Below, one piece after another: positions 24,501 to 32,833 of a DNA stretch of 64,000 bases (positions are counted from its first letter, which is position 1; each line of letters starts with the position of its first letter). The notes beneath the pieces were generated by a model, which was not told the origin of the DNA, did not search any database, and was given only the letters and a program-made list of their open reading frames with translations. The stretch is from Treponema parvum (GTDB lineage: Bacteria > Spirochaetota > Spirochaetia > Treponematales > Treponemataceae), in contig NZ_CP054257.1 in NCBI RefSeq assembly GCF_017893945.1, forward strand, positions 310,001 to 374,000, given 5' to 3'. The translations under genes were made by a program, and so were the position numbers.

Positions 24501-25502
24501 ATGAAAAAGTACAAAAAATCGATTTTTGTTTTTGCAGCCTTAGGTTTTTTGTCGGCTTCCGTTTTTGCCGCCGGCAAAGGCGAAGGCGGTTCCAAGATTC
24601 CCGTAACGTTTGCGGGAACGGAAGCCGCAACGACGGGACAGAGCCGCATGATGATGGCTGCGGCAGAAAAACTCAACAATTCCGGGCGTTTCAGCGCTAC
24701 GGTACAGGTTGCGGGCGCTCTTTCAGGCGATACCGACGCCTTGGTAACGCAGGCGAAACTCGGCGTAAGTCTCGTCGTTCCGAGCGATCCCGGCCGTCTG
24801 GCAAGTCAATTCAATATTCCGGATCTTAATATCCTGATGGCGCCATATATTTTGACGGATCCCGAATTGCTGAAAAAACTTCCCGACACTCCGCTTTTTA
24901 AAGAATGGCAAGCCGCTCTTGAAAAGCAGGGAATTATCTATATAACTAATATGTATAACGGATTCCGCTCTTTTTATACCACAACTCCCGTAAATAAAGT
25001 TGCAGACCTGTCCGGTCTCCGCATACGCGGCTTCGGGAATGCGATCGGAAACAACCTTGCCAAATACTTGGGATTTGCAAATATCGGTATTCCGTGGTCG
25101 GAAGTCTTCCCCGGAATTCAGTCTAAAACTCTTGACGGATGCGAAGTGCAGGTTGCAAGCGCATACGGAAGCCGTATCTATGAAGTTGTAAAATACCTTG
25201 CCTTATCCAAACACTACATGCTTCAGTCGTCCTTTGTGTGTTCGTCCAATTTTTATAACAGCATGCCCGCCGCCGATCGCGAGTTTTTTATCAAAACTAT
25301 GCGAGAAACGGCTCTGGAATACGGCGCGATCATCGCAAGCGAAGAAGCCGGTTACTATGAAAACATGAAGAAGAACGGCGTTCTGATCACGGAAGTAAGC
25401 CTTGATGAGTTCCAAAAGGCCATAAATCCGTTGTACGTAAACAACGATTTGGGATTTTCCGCCGGTCTTAAGGAAAGATTGTTTAAAGAACTCGGAAAAT
25501 AG
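24501..25502 (+). CDS. dctP: TRAP transporter substrate-binding protein DctP
   Basis: A 333-residue periplasmic TRAP binding protein. Signal peptide to about residue 22 (FLSASVFA). Family features include NMYNGFRSFYTT, LSGLRIRGFGN, the PWSEVFPGIQSKTLDGCEV segment with the conserved carboxylate-binding Arg region before it, and SSFVCSSNFYNSMP. AAGGAGA lies 5 nt before the ATG. It heads a P-Q-M operon. The ligand is probably an organic or sugar acid. Confidence 0.92.
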   Translation: MKKYKKSIFVFAALGFLSASVFAAGKGEGGSKIPVTFAGTEAATTGQSRMMMAAAEKLNNSGRFSATVQVAGALSGDTDALVTQAKLGVSLVVPSDPGRLASQFNIPDLNILMAPYILTDPELLKKLPDTPLFKEWQAALEKQGIIYITNMYNGFRSFYTTTPVNKVADLSGLRIRGFGNAIGNNLAKYLGFANIGIPWSEVFPGIQSKTLDGCEVQVASAYGSRIYEVVKYLALSKHYMLQSSFVCSSNFYNSMPAADREFFIKTMRETALEYGAIIASEEAGYYENMKKNGVLITEVSLDEFQKAINPLYVNNDLGFSAGLKERLFKELGK

Positions 25503-25516
25503 TGTTTTTTAATCGG

Positions 25517-25548
25517 CCGCCGCAAACGCTTTTTAAGGTTTGCGGCGG
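25517..25548 (+). terminator. Hairpin between dctP and dctQ
   Basis: CCGCCGCAAAC (25517-25527) pairs exactly with 25538-25548 over a 10-nt loop, followed by TATTTTCG. The weak T-run suggests partial termination, leaving more binding protein than permease. Confidence 0.75.
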
Positions 25549-25601
25549 TATTTTCGACGGGGCGCTTTATCGGTCGTTATCGGTATAAGACGACTAAGGA
25601 A

Positions 25602-25705
25602 TATCATCTCGGAAAAAACTCGCCTTTCGCGATTTTTTTTTCGAGATTTCTACGAGTTGAACCCGTCGTATTATCGCGAGTTGCAACGTCGCATTTTATA
25701 AAAGT
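25602..25705. repeat. Dispersed hairpin element, TRAP operon copy
   Basis: CATCTCGG, an A-run, an inner CTCG...CGA stem, a T-run, CGAGAT, then CTACGAGTTG and CGTCGCATTTTAT. The same blocks in the same order make up 7571-7665. Confidence 0.6.
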
Positions 25706-25865
25706 TTTAAGCTGAGTTCCGGCGTCCTTTGCCGAATTTTATAAAACCGCTAATCTTAATCTTTTAAAGCCTATAGTTTTATAGGACGGGATCATTTTTC
25801 ATGCGGATCTCACGCTTGACGTAATGTTTAAGCGTGCGCGTCTTGTATGAAATGGAGAATAACAT

Positions 25866-26357
25866 ATGAGAAAACTATATGGAATCCTTTGCAAGGCCGA
25901 AATTATCGTGTGCGGCGTAGGATTCATTTTTTTAATTCTTTTTGTTTTTATGTCGGCCATACTTCGTTTTTTTCGCGTATCAATGTCGTGGAACATTGAT
26001 CTGGCTATGCTTCTTTTGGCGTGGACGGCGTTTTTAGGCGCGGACATAGCGTGGCGCAGCGGCCAGCTTATAGGAATCGATTTGCTTACGCGTTATTTAC
26101 CCAAAAAACTGCAAAAAACAGTATCGATTTTGATATATGTCATTATTTTTTTTACTTTAGTGGTCATCGCCGTTTACGGTTGCCGCCTTGCATGGACGGA
26201 ACGCTTAAGAACTTATCAGTCCATGCCGATTCCTTATTCAATAGTAACCTTGAGCCTTGTCGTCGCTTCAGCTTCAATGGCGGTTTCTACGATAGGAAAA
26301 ATAAAGAAGATCATAATTTATTTTAATGAAAAGTCCGAAAAAGACGCCGCGCGATAA
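25866..26357 (+). CDS. dctQ: TRAP transporter small permease DctQ
   Basis: A 163-residue membrane protein with four predicted helices (about 10-33, 45-62, 83-105, 122-142) and the family-typical LAMLLLAWTAFLGADIAWRS with nearby GQLIGIDLL. GGAG lies about 9 nt before the start. Works with DctM and DctP for sodium-linked uptake. Confidence 0.9.
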   Translation: MRKLYGILCKAEIIVCGVGFIFLILFVFMSAILRFFRVSMSWNIDLAMLLLAWTAFLGADIAWRSGQLIGIDLLTRYLPKKLQKTVSILIYVIIFFTLVVIAVYGCRLAWTERLRTYQSMPIPYSIVTLSLVVASASMAVSTIGKIKKIIIYFNEKSEKDAAR

Positions 26358-26400
26358 CGCAGCGCGGTAAAAATTCCGTCTTTTAGTTTAGGGGGATATG

Positions 26401-27693
26401 ATGAATTTTTTGTTATTATGCTTTGTGGTCTTTCTTGTCATGGGAATGCCCATTGCTTTTGTTATAGGTATTTCGGGGTTCGCCTATTTTTTAAGTCAAC
26501 CCGTATTACCGTTTGAAGCCGCCGTGCAAATGATAGTTTTGCAAAGTCAGTCTTTCGCTTTTCTTGCCGTTCCCTTTTTTATATTCGCAGGTAATCTGAT
26601 GAATGTTTCGGGAATTACCGAGCAGCTTTTAGGACTTGCAAGATTGCTTACGCGCCGCATGTACGGAGGAACCGCGCAGGTTTCCGTCGTCATGTCGACT
26701 TTGATGGGCGGCGTTTCAGGTTCCGCGACGGCGGACGCCGCTATGGAAACGCGGATTTTAGGTCCTGAAATGATGAGGCTGGGCTACAGTAAAGGGTACA
26801 TATGTTCCGTAAACTGTCTTACGGCTCTCATAACCGCGACGATTCCGCCAAGTCTAGGGCTCATAATATTCGGCTTTATAGGAGAAGTTTCCATAGGAAG
26901 ACTTTTTGCCGCAGGCATAGTGCCGGGCTTTCTGATGACGTTTTTTCTTATGGCGACGACTACTATAACAAGCCGCATAAAGAAATACGAACCGCCTAAG
27001 GCCGACGCACCCAAGCTTTCATTCCGCGAACTTTTTGATAATTTAAAAGTATCAATATGGGCTCTTCTTTTCCCTGTAATCTTGATCGTCGGAATACGGT
27101 TCGGCATATTTACCCCGTCCGAATCCGGAGCGTTCGCCGTTATTTATGCCATTGTAATAGGCAAATTCATATATAAAAAACTGACTTGGGAGAACTTTAA
27201 ATCCGCTCTTCTTACAACCCTTAAGGATAACGGAGCTATAATGCTTATCATTGCCATGTCAGGGCCGTTCAGTTATGCGATCACATGGGTAAGACTTCCT
27301 GCGGTATTGAGTTCTTTTATCTTCGGAATAACGGATAATCCTCAAGTGCTTACTCTTATCATGCTTGGGTTTTTGTTCATTACGGGAATGTTTGTGGACA
27401 GCAATGTAAACTTTTTGCTATTAACGCCGATCTTTTTGCCCATGGTGACAAGCGTAGGAATGGATCCCGTCCATTTCGGAGTTCTCATGGCTACGATCGT
27501 TACCTTAGGCGTAATGACGCCGCCCATAGGATCCGCACTTTATACCGTGTGCGGTATTATAGACTGTCCGCCAGAAGAATATACGAAGGAAAGCCTTCCG
27601 TTCCTTCTTGCAATTTTGATTGAGCTTTCAATTCTTGTGTTCTTGCCGGATTTAGTATTGTTTATTCCCAATATGATATTCGGAAAGGTGTGA
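26401..27693 (+). CDS. dctM: TRAP transporter large permease DctM
   Basis: About 430 residues with 11-13 hydrophobic segments. The family signatures are FLAVPFFIFAGNLMNVSG, STLMGGVSGSATADAAM, FTPSESGAFAVIYA and LMATIVTLGVMTPPIG. A GGGGG motif lies 5 nt before the second of two tandem ATGs, so I start at 26401 rather than 26398. Last gene of the P-Q-M operon. Confidence 0.92.
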   Translation: MNFLLLCFVVFLVMGMPIAFVIGISGFAYFLSQPVLPFEAAVQMIVLQSQSFAFLAVPFFIFAGNLMNVSGITEQLLGLARLLTRRMYGGTAQVSVVMSTLMGGVSGSATADAAMETRILGPEMMRLGYSKGYICSVNCLTALITATIPPSLGLIIFGFIGEVSIGRLFAAGIVPGFLMTFFLMATTTITSRIKKYEPPKADAPKLSFRELFDNLKVSIWALLFPVILIVGIRFGIFTPSESGAFAVIYAIVIGKFIYKKLTWENFKSALLTTLKDNGAIMLIIAMSGPFSYAITWVRLPAVLSSFIFGITDNPQVLTLIMLGFLFITGMFVDSNVNFLLLTPIFLPMVTSVGMDPVHFGVLMATIVTLGVMTPPIGSALYTVCGIIDCPPEEYTKESLPFLLAILIELSILVFLPDLVLFIPNMIFGKV

Positions 27694-27700
27694 TTTTTGC

Positions 27701-27730
27701 CGGACAGATTTTCAACGGAAGATCTGTCCG
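27701..27730 (+). terminator. Possible terminator of the first TRAP operon
   Basis: CGGACAGAT (27701-27709) pairs exactly with ATCTGTCCG (27722-27730). There is no clear T-run after it, so termination may be partial. Confidence 0.5.
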
Positions 27731-27855
27731 ATATTGCTTATAAGTCGCGCATCCATGTGAAACAAAAGCCGTCCTAAAATTATAAAACACGTTATTTGAA
27801 GTTTTTTTTGTAGGGGCGACTTTTAAAGGTTTTTACAGAAGTCCGTTGATATATG

Positions 27856-27864
27856 TGCTATAAT
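27856..27864 (+). promoter_or_regulatory. Extended -10 promoter of fbp, predicted leaderless
   Basis: TGCTATAAT (27856-27864) gives an extended -10; no good -35 is seen. The box ends 6 nt before the ATG at 27871. A further ATG at 27853 lies upstream of the box and cannot be used by this transcript. Confidence 0.6.
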
Positions 27865-27870
27865 ACACAT

Positions 27871-29772
27871 ATGGAAGATTGTAAAAAGTATTTGAAAATT
27901 CTTGCGCGGCAATATCCTTCGGAGAGAGCCGTTATCACAAAGCTCGTCAACACTCAGTCCGTTTTAAATCTGCCCAAGGGGACGGAGCATTTTTTAACCG
28001 ACATACACGGTGAATACGAACAGTTTAACCATGTTTTAAAAAACGGATCGGGTTCCATATGGCAGAAAATTGAAGAAGTATTCGGCCTTTCCGAATCCGA
28101 GGCTTCAAAAAAGGAACTGGCAACCCTTATCTATTATCCGCGGGAGCGCCTTGAGCTTGAGAGGTCTTTACACGCTCAGGATATTAACGACTGGTACACG
28201 GTCATTCTGCACCGGCTTGTTCTCATCCTCAGGCGGGTTTCTTCAAAGTATACGCGGTCCCATGTAAGAAAACTGATTCCGCAGGATTATTCATATATAA
28301 TAGAAGAACTTACAACCGAAAAAGAGGAAATAAGCGACAAAAAAGCTTATTATTCGTCGATTATTGCGACAATAATCCGCATAGGCGCTGCGGAAGAATT
28401 TATTATAACATTTTGCAATCTTATTCAAAAACTTGTCATCTACAAACTTCACATCATAGGCGATATTTTTGACAGAGGGCCTTCCCCGCATTTGATTATG
28501 GACAAGCTCTTGGACTATCATTCCGTGGATATCCAATGGGGCAATCACGATATAGTGTGGATGGGAGCCGCTGCGGGAAGCAAGGCGTGTATTGCAAACG
28601 TTTTGCGCATGTCGGCAAAGTACAAATCTTTGGATCTTCTTATAGACGGGTACGGAATAAATCTCACGCAGTTTTTTGCGTTTGCCGCCAAAGTTTATAA
28701 AAAATCCGGAGAAAAAAGTCTTTTAAATGCCGCAGCGATGATTCAGTTTAAGCTGGAAGGCCAAATTATCCTTGATCACCCGGAATTTGAGATGAATGAC
28801 AGGCTGTTTTTCGACACTCTCGACGTTCAAAAAGGAACGGTAACGATCGAAGGAAAAACATGGAAACTCAATTCCGCCGATTTTCCGACTTTTAATCCCA
28901 AGGATCCGTATTCGCTTACGTCGGAAGAAGAAGAGATAATGAACAGGCTAAGGTCTTCGTTCCTTCACAGTGAAAAGCTTCAAAAACACGTACATTTTTT
29001 GTTTACGAAGGGCAGCATCTACAAAATTTACAACGGAAATTTGCTCTATCACGGTTGCGTGCCTTTGGCAAAGGACGGCAGCTTTGCAAAGGTAAATATC
29101 TACGGAAAAGAATTTTCCGGCAAGGCTCTGTATGACGAACTTGAAATTTGGGCGCGGCGTGCGTTTTTTTCAAAGCAGGGCAGCGCGGAACGCCAAAAGG
29201 GCGAGATCATGATATGGTATTTGTGGACAGGGCCGTATTCTCCCATGTTCGGTAAAAATAAAATGGCGACCTTCGAGCGCATGTTTATTGAAGAAAGCGA
29301 GCCTAAGGTTGAAGAAAAAAACACTTACTATAAAACGCTTGAAGATCCGGACATGATAAAGAAAATTTTTGCCGAATTCGGAATAGATTACAATACCGGC
29401 CACATAATAAACGGGCATGTTCCTCAAAAGGTAAAAAAAGGTGAAACTCCCATAAAATGCGGAGGAAAACTTCTTATAATCGACGGAGGATTTTCCGCCG
29501 CCTATCACGAGGCTACGGGCATAGCGGGTTATACGCTCGTTTCCAATTCGCGCGGAATACGGCTGGTAGTGCATAAGAAGTTTGAAAACACGCAGTCGGC
29601 CATAATGAACGAAACCGACATTGCTTCAGAAACCATTACCGTAGAAACTTTTGCAAAAAGAAAATTCATCGCCGATACGGAACACGGGCAGTCGCTTAAG
29701 GAATTTGCGGCGGATCTGGAAGAGCTTTTGGAAGCCTACAGGGACGGAAGCATTCCCTATGTTAATGAATAG
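27871..29772 (+). CDS. fbp: Fructose-1,6-bisphosphatase class 3
   Basis: A 633-residue class 3 FBPase of the kind typical of Firmicutes. It dephosphorylates fructose-1,6-bisphosphate in gluconeogenesis. Metallophosphoesterase motifs are DIHGEYEQF, GDIFDRGP, WGNHDIVWMG and NGHVP. I start at 27871 (MEDCKKYLK), not the upstream ATG at 27853, because of the extended -10 box between them. No Shine-Dalgarno. Single-gene unit followed by the M48 protease 48 bp later. Confidence 0.93.
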   Translation: MEDCKKYLKILARQYPSERAVITKLVNTQSVLNLPKGTEHFLTDIHGEYEQFNHVLKNGSGSIWQKIEEVFGLSESEASKKELATLIYYPRERLELERSLHAQDINDWYTVILHRLVLILRRVSSKYTRSHVRKLIPQDYSYIIEELTTEKEEISDKKAYYSSIIATIIRIGAAEEFIITFCNLIQKLVIYKLHIIGDIFDRGPSPHLIMDKLLDYHSVDIQWGNHDIVWMGAAAGSKACIANVLRMSAKYKSLDLLIDGYGINLTQFFAFAAKVYKKSGEKSLLNAAAMIQFKLEGQIILDHPEFEMNDRLFFDTLDVQKGTVTIEGKTWKLNSADFPTFNPKDPYSLTSEEEEIMNRLRSSFLHSEKLQKHVHFLFTKGSIYKIYNGNLLYHGCVPLAKDGSFAKVNIYGKEFSGKALYDELEIWARRAFFSKQGSAERQKGEIMIWYLWTGPYSPMFGKNKMATFERMFIEESEPKVEEKNTYYKTLEDPDMIKKIFAEFGIDYNTGHIINGHVPQKVKKGETPIKCGGKLLIIDGGFSAAYHEATGIAGYTLVSNSRGIRLVVHKKFENTQSAIMNETDIASETITVETFAKRKFIADTEHGQSLKEFAADLEELLEAYRDGSIPYVNE

Positions 29773-29820
29773 GTTTCGTCCTGTGCGACAACGCGGAATT
29801 GATAAAGCAAGAAAAAAATT

Positions 29821-31113
29821 ATGAATTACTCGAATATTTTTGTTATTATTTTTTTGGCATCGACGGTATTTTCTTTGTTCTTGGATCAAGCGCTCGAATT
29901 TCTTGACTATTATAACCGCTTGAAAAACGGACGCAAGGTTCCCAAAGAGCTTTCCGGCATAATCGTTGAAGAAAAATTAAAATGCATCTGCGCATACGAA
30001 GATGCAAAATATGTGCTGCAGATTCCTGAAAGCATATTGTACGCGGGGCTTTCTCTGCTTTTAGTCTGCGGCGGAGTTTACGCTTTTATTTTGAAATTTA
30101 CACTTCAAAACGTTACGCAAGCCGCTTTTTTTGCAGTCTTTTTATTTGCGCTTGTCTCGTCTGTTCCGGGAAAGATCGTTTCGCTTCCTTTTGAGCTTTA
30201 CCGGGAATTTTCAATAGAAAAACGTTTCGGTTTTTCGGTAATGACGTTTAAGATGTGGGTTTTAGACCGAATAAAAGACTGTATAGTCCAGCTTTGTATT
30301 ACGGCGCTGCTTCTTGCCGTGATGACCCTAATATTTTCGGTTTTCAGATCTTCATGGTGGATATTTTTAGCCGCCGCTTACATATGTATTTCGCTGCTGA
30401 TTTCGCTAATTTATCCCTTGTTTATCGCTCCGCTATTCAATAAATTTACCGCCTTACCCGAAGGCGAACTTAAAGACCGCCTCGAAAAACTTCTTGCAAA
30501 ATGCGCTTTTAAAGCTAAAGGACTTTTTGTCATGGACGCTTCAAGACGGAGCCGTCATTCAAACGCGTATTTTACCGGATTCGGAAACGCCAAGAGGGTA
30601 GTTCTTTACGATACTCTTATAAAACAGCTTTCCCCGCAGGAAATAGAAGCCGTTCTCGCCCACGAGCTGGGTCATTATAAAAAACACCATATCGTAAAGC
30701 GGCTTTGCATAATGATTCCGCTTGTAGTCCTTGCGCTATTTGCGGCTTACAGGTTAAGTTTATCGCGCGGAATGCTAGATGCCTTCGGCTTTTCTTTTTT
30801 AAATGAAAGTTATAGAACGGTGGAATGTTTTGCCGCTCTTTTTTTGCTCGGAATAATTTTCGGCGGATTCGGGAGTTTGTTAGGCGCCGCGGGGAATTAT
30901 TTTTCCAGAAAGGATGAATTTGAAGCGGACGCTTTTGCCGCAAAAATCTGCGGAGACGGAAAGGCTCTTTCCGATGCGCTTATAAAATTGAATATGGAAA
31001 ACATGTCGGAAATTTCAGTCCCTAGAATTTATTCGGTTTTTAATTATAACCATCCGCCCTTACTGGAAAGGTTACGCGCTCTGGGATACAAAGGCGGCGG
31101 CGCAAGTCGATAA
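29821..31113 (+). CDS. M48-family membrane metalloprotease (Ste24/HtpX-like)
   Basis: A 430-residue integral-membrane zinc protease. The zinc motif HELGHYKKHH has H281, E282 and H285, and the third ligand is in KDEFEADAFA. About seven hydrophobic segments surround it and the length fits the CAAX-protease Ste24 group. Such proteins degrade misfolded membrane proteins in bacteria. The ATG lacks a clear Shine-Dalgarno. Confidence 0.88.
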   Translation: MNYSNIFVIIFLASTVFSLFLDQALEFLDYYNRLKNGRKVPKELSGIIVEEKLKCICAYEDAKYVLQIPESILYAGLSLLLVCGGVYAFILKFTLQNVTQAAFFAVFLFALVSSVPGKIVSLPFELYREFSIEKRFGFSVMTFKMWVLDRIKDCIVQLCITALLLAVMTLIFSVFRSSWWIFLAAAYICISLLISLIYPLFIAPLFNKFTALPEGELKDRLEKLLAKCAFKAKGLFVMDASRRSRHSNAYFTGFGNAKRVVLYDTLIKQLSPQEIEAVLAHELGHYKKHHIVKRLCIMIPLVVLALFAAYRLSLSRGMLDAFGFSFLNESYRTVECFAALFLLGIIFGGFGSLLGAAGNYFSRKDEFEADAFAAKICGDGKALSDALIKLNMENMSEISVPRIYSVFNYNHPPLLERLRALGYKGGGASR

Positions 31114-31187
31114 AAATCATTTTAGCATGTGAAATTATCGGCTGAAACGGCTGAAAAGCGGCTCCGCGCCTGCGATGTTAAAGTATT

Positions 31188-31859
31188 ATGGAAACGAAGA
31201 TCGGAAAAAATAACGAAAATATCAAAATAGGAATTTGCTTGTCGCTGCTCGGCGGATTCCTTGATTCTTATTCATACATTCTTAAAGGCAATGTTTTTGC
31301 GAACGCGCAAACAGGAAACGTAGTGCTGATCTTTATTGCATTGGCTAACCGTGAATTCAATAAAAGCGTAAAATACCTTATTCCGGTTGTTACTTTTGCC
31401 GTAGGAATATTCATATCGGAATTGTTAAAAACAAAAAGGAATTTGCGCTCGCACATCAGGCTTAAAATGATTTTGATACTGGAAGCTGTGTTGATAGCCT
31501 GTATTGCATTTTTCGGCAAAAATTATTCCAATCATGCGGTCAACTGCGTTATATCGTTTATAGCGGCGGTTCAGGTAGCGAATTTCGACAGAATAGATAA
31601 CAGCCCCATCGCTACTACGATGATAACCGGAAATTTAAAAAGCGGTATGATTCAATTGTCGCAATACATTCATACGAAAAACCGAGATTGTCTTTATTCG
31701 TTTATCAAATACATGATTGTGATTTGCAATTTCGGTATAGGCGTAATCATAGGCTGTGTTTCGATAAGATTATATTCGGAGTATTCGATATTGGTGTGTG
31801 AAATATTTTTGATATCGACATATATCACAATTGAAGAGGATAAAACCGGTTTGCCCTGA
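31188..31859 (+). CDS. YoaK-like membrane protein (DUF1275)
   Basis: A 223-residue membrane protein with about six helices. GICLSLLGGFLDSYSYILKG near the N-terminus, ANAQTGNVVLI and ATTMITGNLKSGM are characteristic of the DUF1275/YoaK family. Function is not established. The ATG has no obvious Shine-Dalgarno. Confidence 0.82.
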   Translation: METKIGKNNENIKIGICLSLLGGFLDSYSYILKGNVFANAQTGNVVLIFIALANREFNKSVKYLIPVVTFAVGIFISELLKTKRNLRSHIRLKMILILEAVLIACIAFFGKNYSNHAVNCVISFIAAVQVANFDRIDNSPIATTMITGNLKSGMIQLSQYIHTKNRDCLYSFIKYMIVICNFGIGVIIGCVSIRLYSEYSILVCEIFLISTYITIEEDKTGLP

Positions 31860-31946
31860 CACAGCGGATTTTTACGGCGGCAATGCTGCGATGCTGCGGC
31901 GACGGGTGTTGCGGCTCTGCGGCACTGTGATGTTGCGGACAAAAAA
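31860..31946. other. GC-rich spacer before the SRP RNA terminator
   Basis: A short stretch with several ATGCTGCGG-like repeats (about 31880-31940). I see no gene. The A-run at 31941-31947 is the T-run of the RNA gene terminator on the other strand. Confidence 0.4.
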
Positions 31947-31947
31947 A

Positions 31948-32043
31948 GCCCAGGTATTCCACGGCACGAGAGCAATCTTACTACAGTTGCTTCATTCCTG
32001 ATCTGGCTGGGTTTGCAAGCTGCGCTCTGCATGGCACCTGGGC
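31948..32043 (-). ncRNA. ffs: Bacterial small SRP (4.5S) RNA
   Basis: About 96 nt on the minus strand, directly after tRNA-Ser(GGA). The ends pair (GCCCAGGT with ACCTGGGC), and further stems AGAGC/GCTCT, CTTGC/GTAAG and CAG/CTG stack inside. The apex reads CAGATCAGGAATGAAGCAAC, carrying the GGAA tetraloop and AGCA strand that mark SRP domain IV. GTGCCGTGG in the 3' arm also fits. A seven-base T-run follows. Position next to tRNA-Ser is as in other bacteria. The apex looks shorter than the usual GGAA hairpin. Confidence 0.75.
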
Positions 32044-32047
32044 AAAA

Positions 32048-32133
32048 CGGAAAGGGGGGGATTCGAACCCCCGGTACCTTTTGGGTACGCACGCCTTCCA
32101 AGCGTGTACCTTAAACCACTCGGACACCTTTCC
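32048..32133 (-). tRNA. tRNA-Ser (GGA)
   Basis: Acceptor GGAAAGG/CCTTTCC, anticodon loop with GGA (reads UCC/UCU), long variable arm, discriminator G. The genome does not encode CCA here. Confidence 0.95.
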
Positions 32134-32149
32134 AAAGTTTAATTTACGG

Positions 32150-32198
32150 TCACCTTGAAAAATCACTGAAGGCGATTTCTCAAGATTTACTGTTAAGG
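32150..32198. repeat. A-run/T-run hairpin between two tRNA-Ser genes
   Basis: CTTGAAAAATC pairs with GATTTCTCAAG around GAAGGC, an architecture like the dispersed hairpins at 7571 and 25602. It may be a processing or termination site inside the tRNA cluster. Confidence 0.4.
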
Positions 32199-32239
32199 AG
32201 AACTGCGGAATCTTGCGATCGCAAGGATAATTCCGCTTT

Positions 32240-32327
32240 ACGGAAAGAGGGGGATTCGAACCCCCGGAACCAATAAAGGTTCAACGGTTTTCGAGACCGT
32301 CCGGATCGACCGCTCCCGCATCTTTCC
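32240..32327 (-). tRNA. tRNA-Ser (CGA)
   Basis: Acceptor GGAAAGA/TCTTTCC, anticodon loop CTCGAAA giving CGA (reads UCG), long variable arm, discriminator G. Confidence 0.95.
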
Positions 32328-32361
32328 AGAAGTAATTATTCATCAGGCCCAAAAACCTGTA

Positions 32362-32436
32362 CGAGACTAACACGATTCGAACGTGCGACCCTCACCTCCG
32401 CAGGGTGATGCTCTAATCCAGCTGAGCTATAGTCTC
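32362..32436 (-). tRNA. tRNA-Arg (GCG)
   Basis: Acceptor GAGACTA/TAGTCTC, anticodon loop CTGCGGA giving GCG (reads CGC and CGU). A20 in the D-loop and C35 agree with arginine identity. Bacteria normally use ACG (inosine) for this codon box, so GCG is notable. Confidence 0.9.
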
Positions 32437-32463
32437 ATCTACAGTTAAAAACTGTACATCTAG

Positions 32464-32548
32464 CGGAAGCGACAGGAGTCGAACCTGCCCAGCCCGAAAG
32501 GAACTGACGGATTAGCAATCCGTTGTATTACCGCTCTACCACGCTTCC
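32464..32548 (-). tRNA. tRNA-Ser (GCT)
   Basis: Acceptor GGAAGCG/CGCTTCC, anticodon loop TTGCTAA giving GCT (reads AGC/AGU), long variable arm, discriminator G. Confidence 0.95.
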
Positions 32549-32559
32549 GTAAAATTAGC

Positions 32560-32644
32560 CGGAGCGAGAGGGATTCGAACCCCCGGAACCTCGCGGTTCA
32601 ATAGTTTTCAAGACTACCTCCATCGACCACTCGGACATCGCTCC
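32560..32644 (-). tRNA. tRNA-Ser (TGA)
   Basis: Acceptor GGAGCGA/TCGCTCC, anticodon loop CTTGAAA giving TGA (reads UCA and wobble), long variable arm, discriminator G. First gene of the cluster in transcription order. Confidence 0.95.
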
Positions 32645-32658
32645 AAAGATGTAGAAAA

Positions 32659-32688
32659 ATCATAACAGAATTCGAGCGTCATTGTCAA
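32659..32688 (-). promoter_or_regulatory. Promoter of the tRNA-Ser/Arg-SRP cluster
   Basis: Minus strand TTGACA (32683-32688), 18-bp spacer, TATGAT (32659-32664), shortly before tRNA-Ser(TGA). Confidence 0.75.
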
Positions 32689-32833
32689 GCCGCTGCAAAG
32701 CGCCCAGCGGACTATGCCTGTATGGGGCTTCGGCCAAGAGCGGGCCGCTGTCCGCGCATATCGGGAATTTATCTAGCGTATATCGAACCCTGTCCGGCTT
32801 ATGTTGAGAATTTATTCGGCCGGCGCCGAACTG

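Larger units (their letters stand above)
25503..25865. other. Spacer between dctP and dctQ
   Basis: Contains the hairpin at 25517-25548 and a dispersed element at 25602-25705. No gene. Confidence 0.6.
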
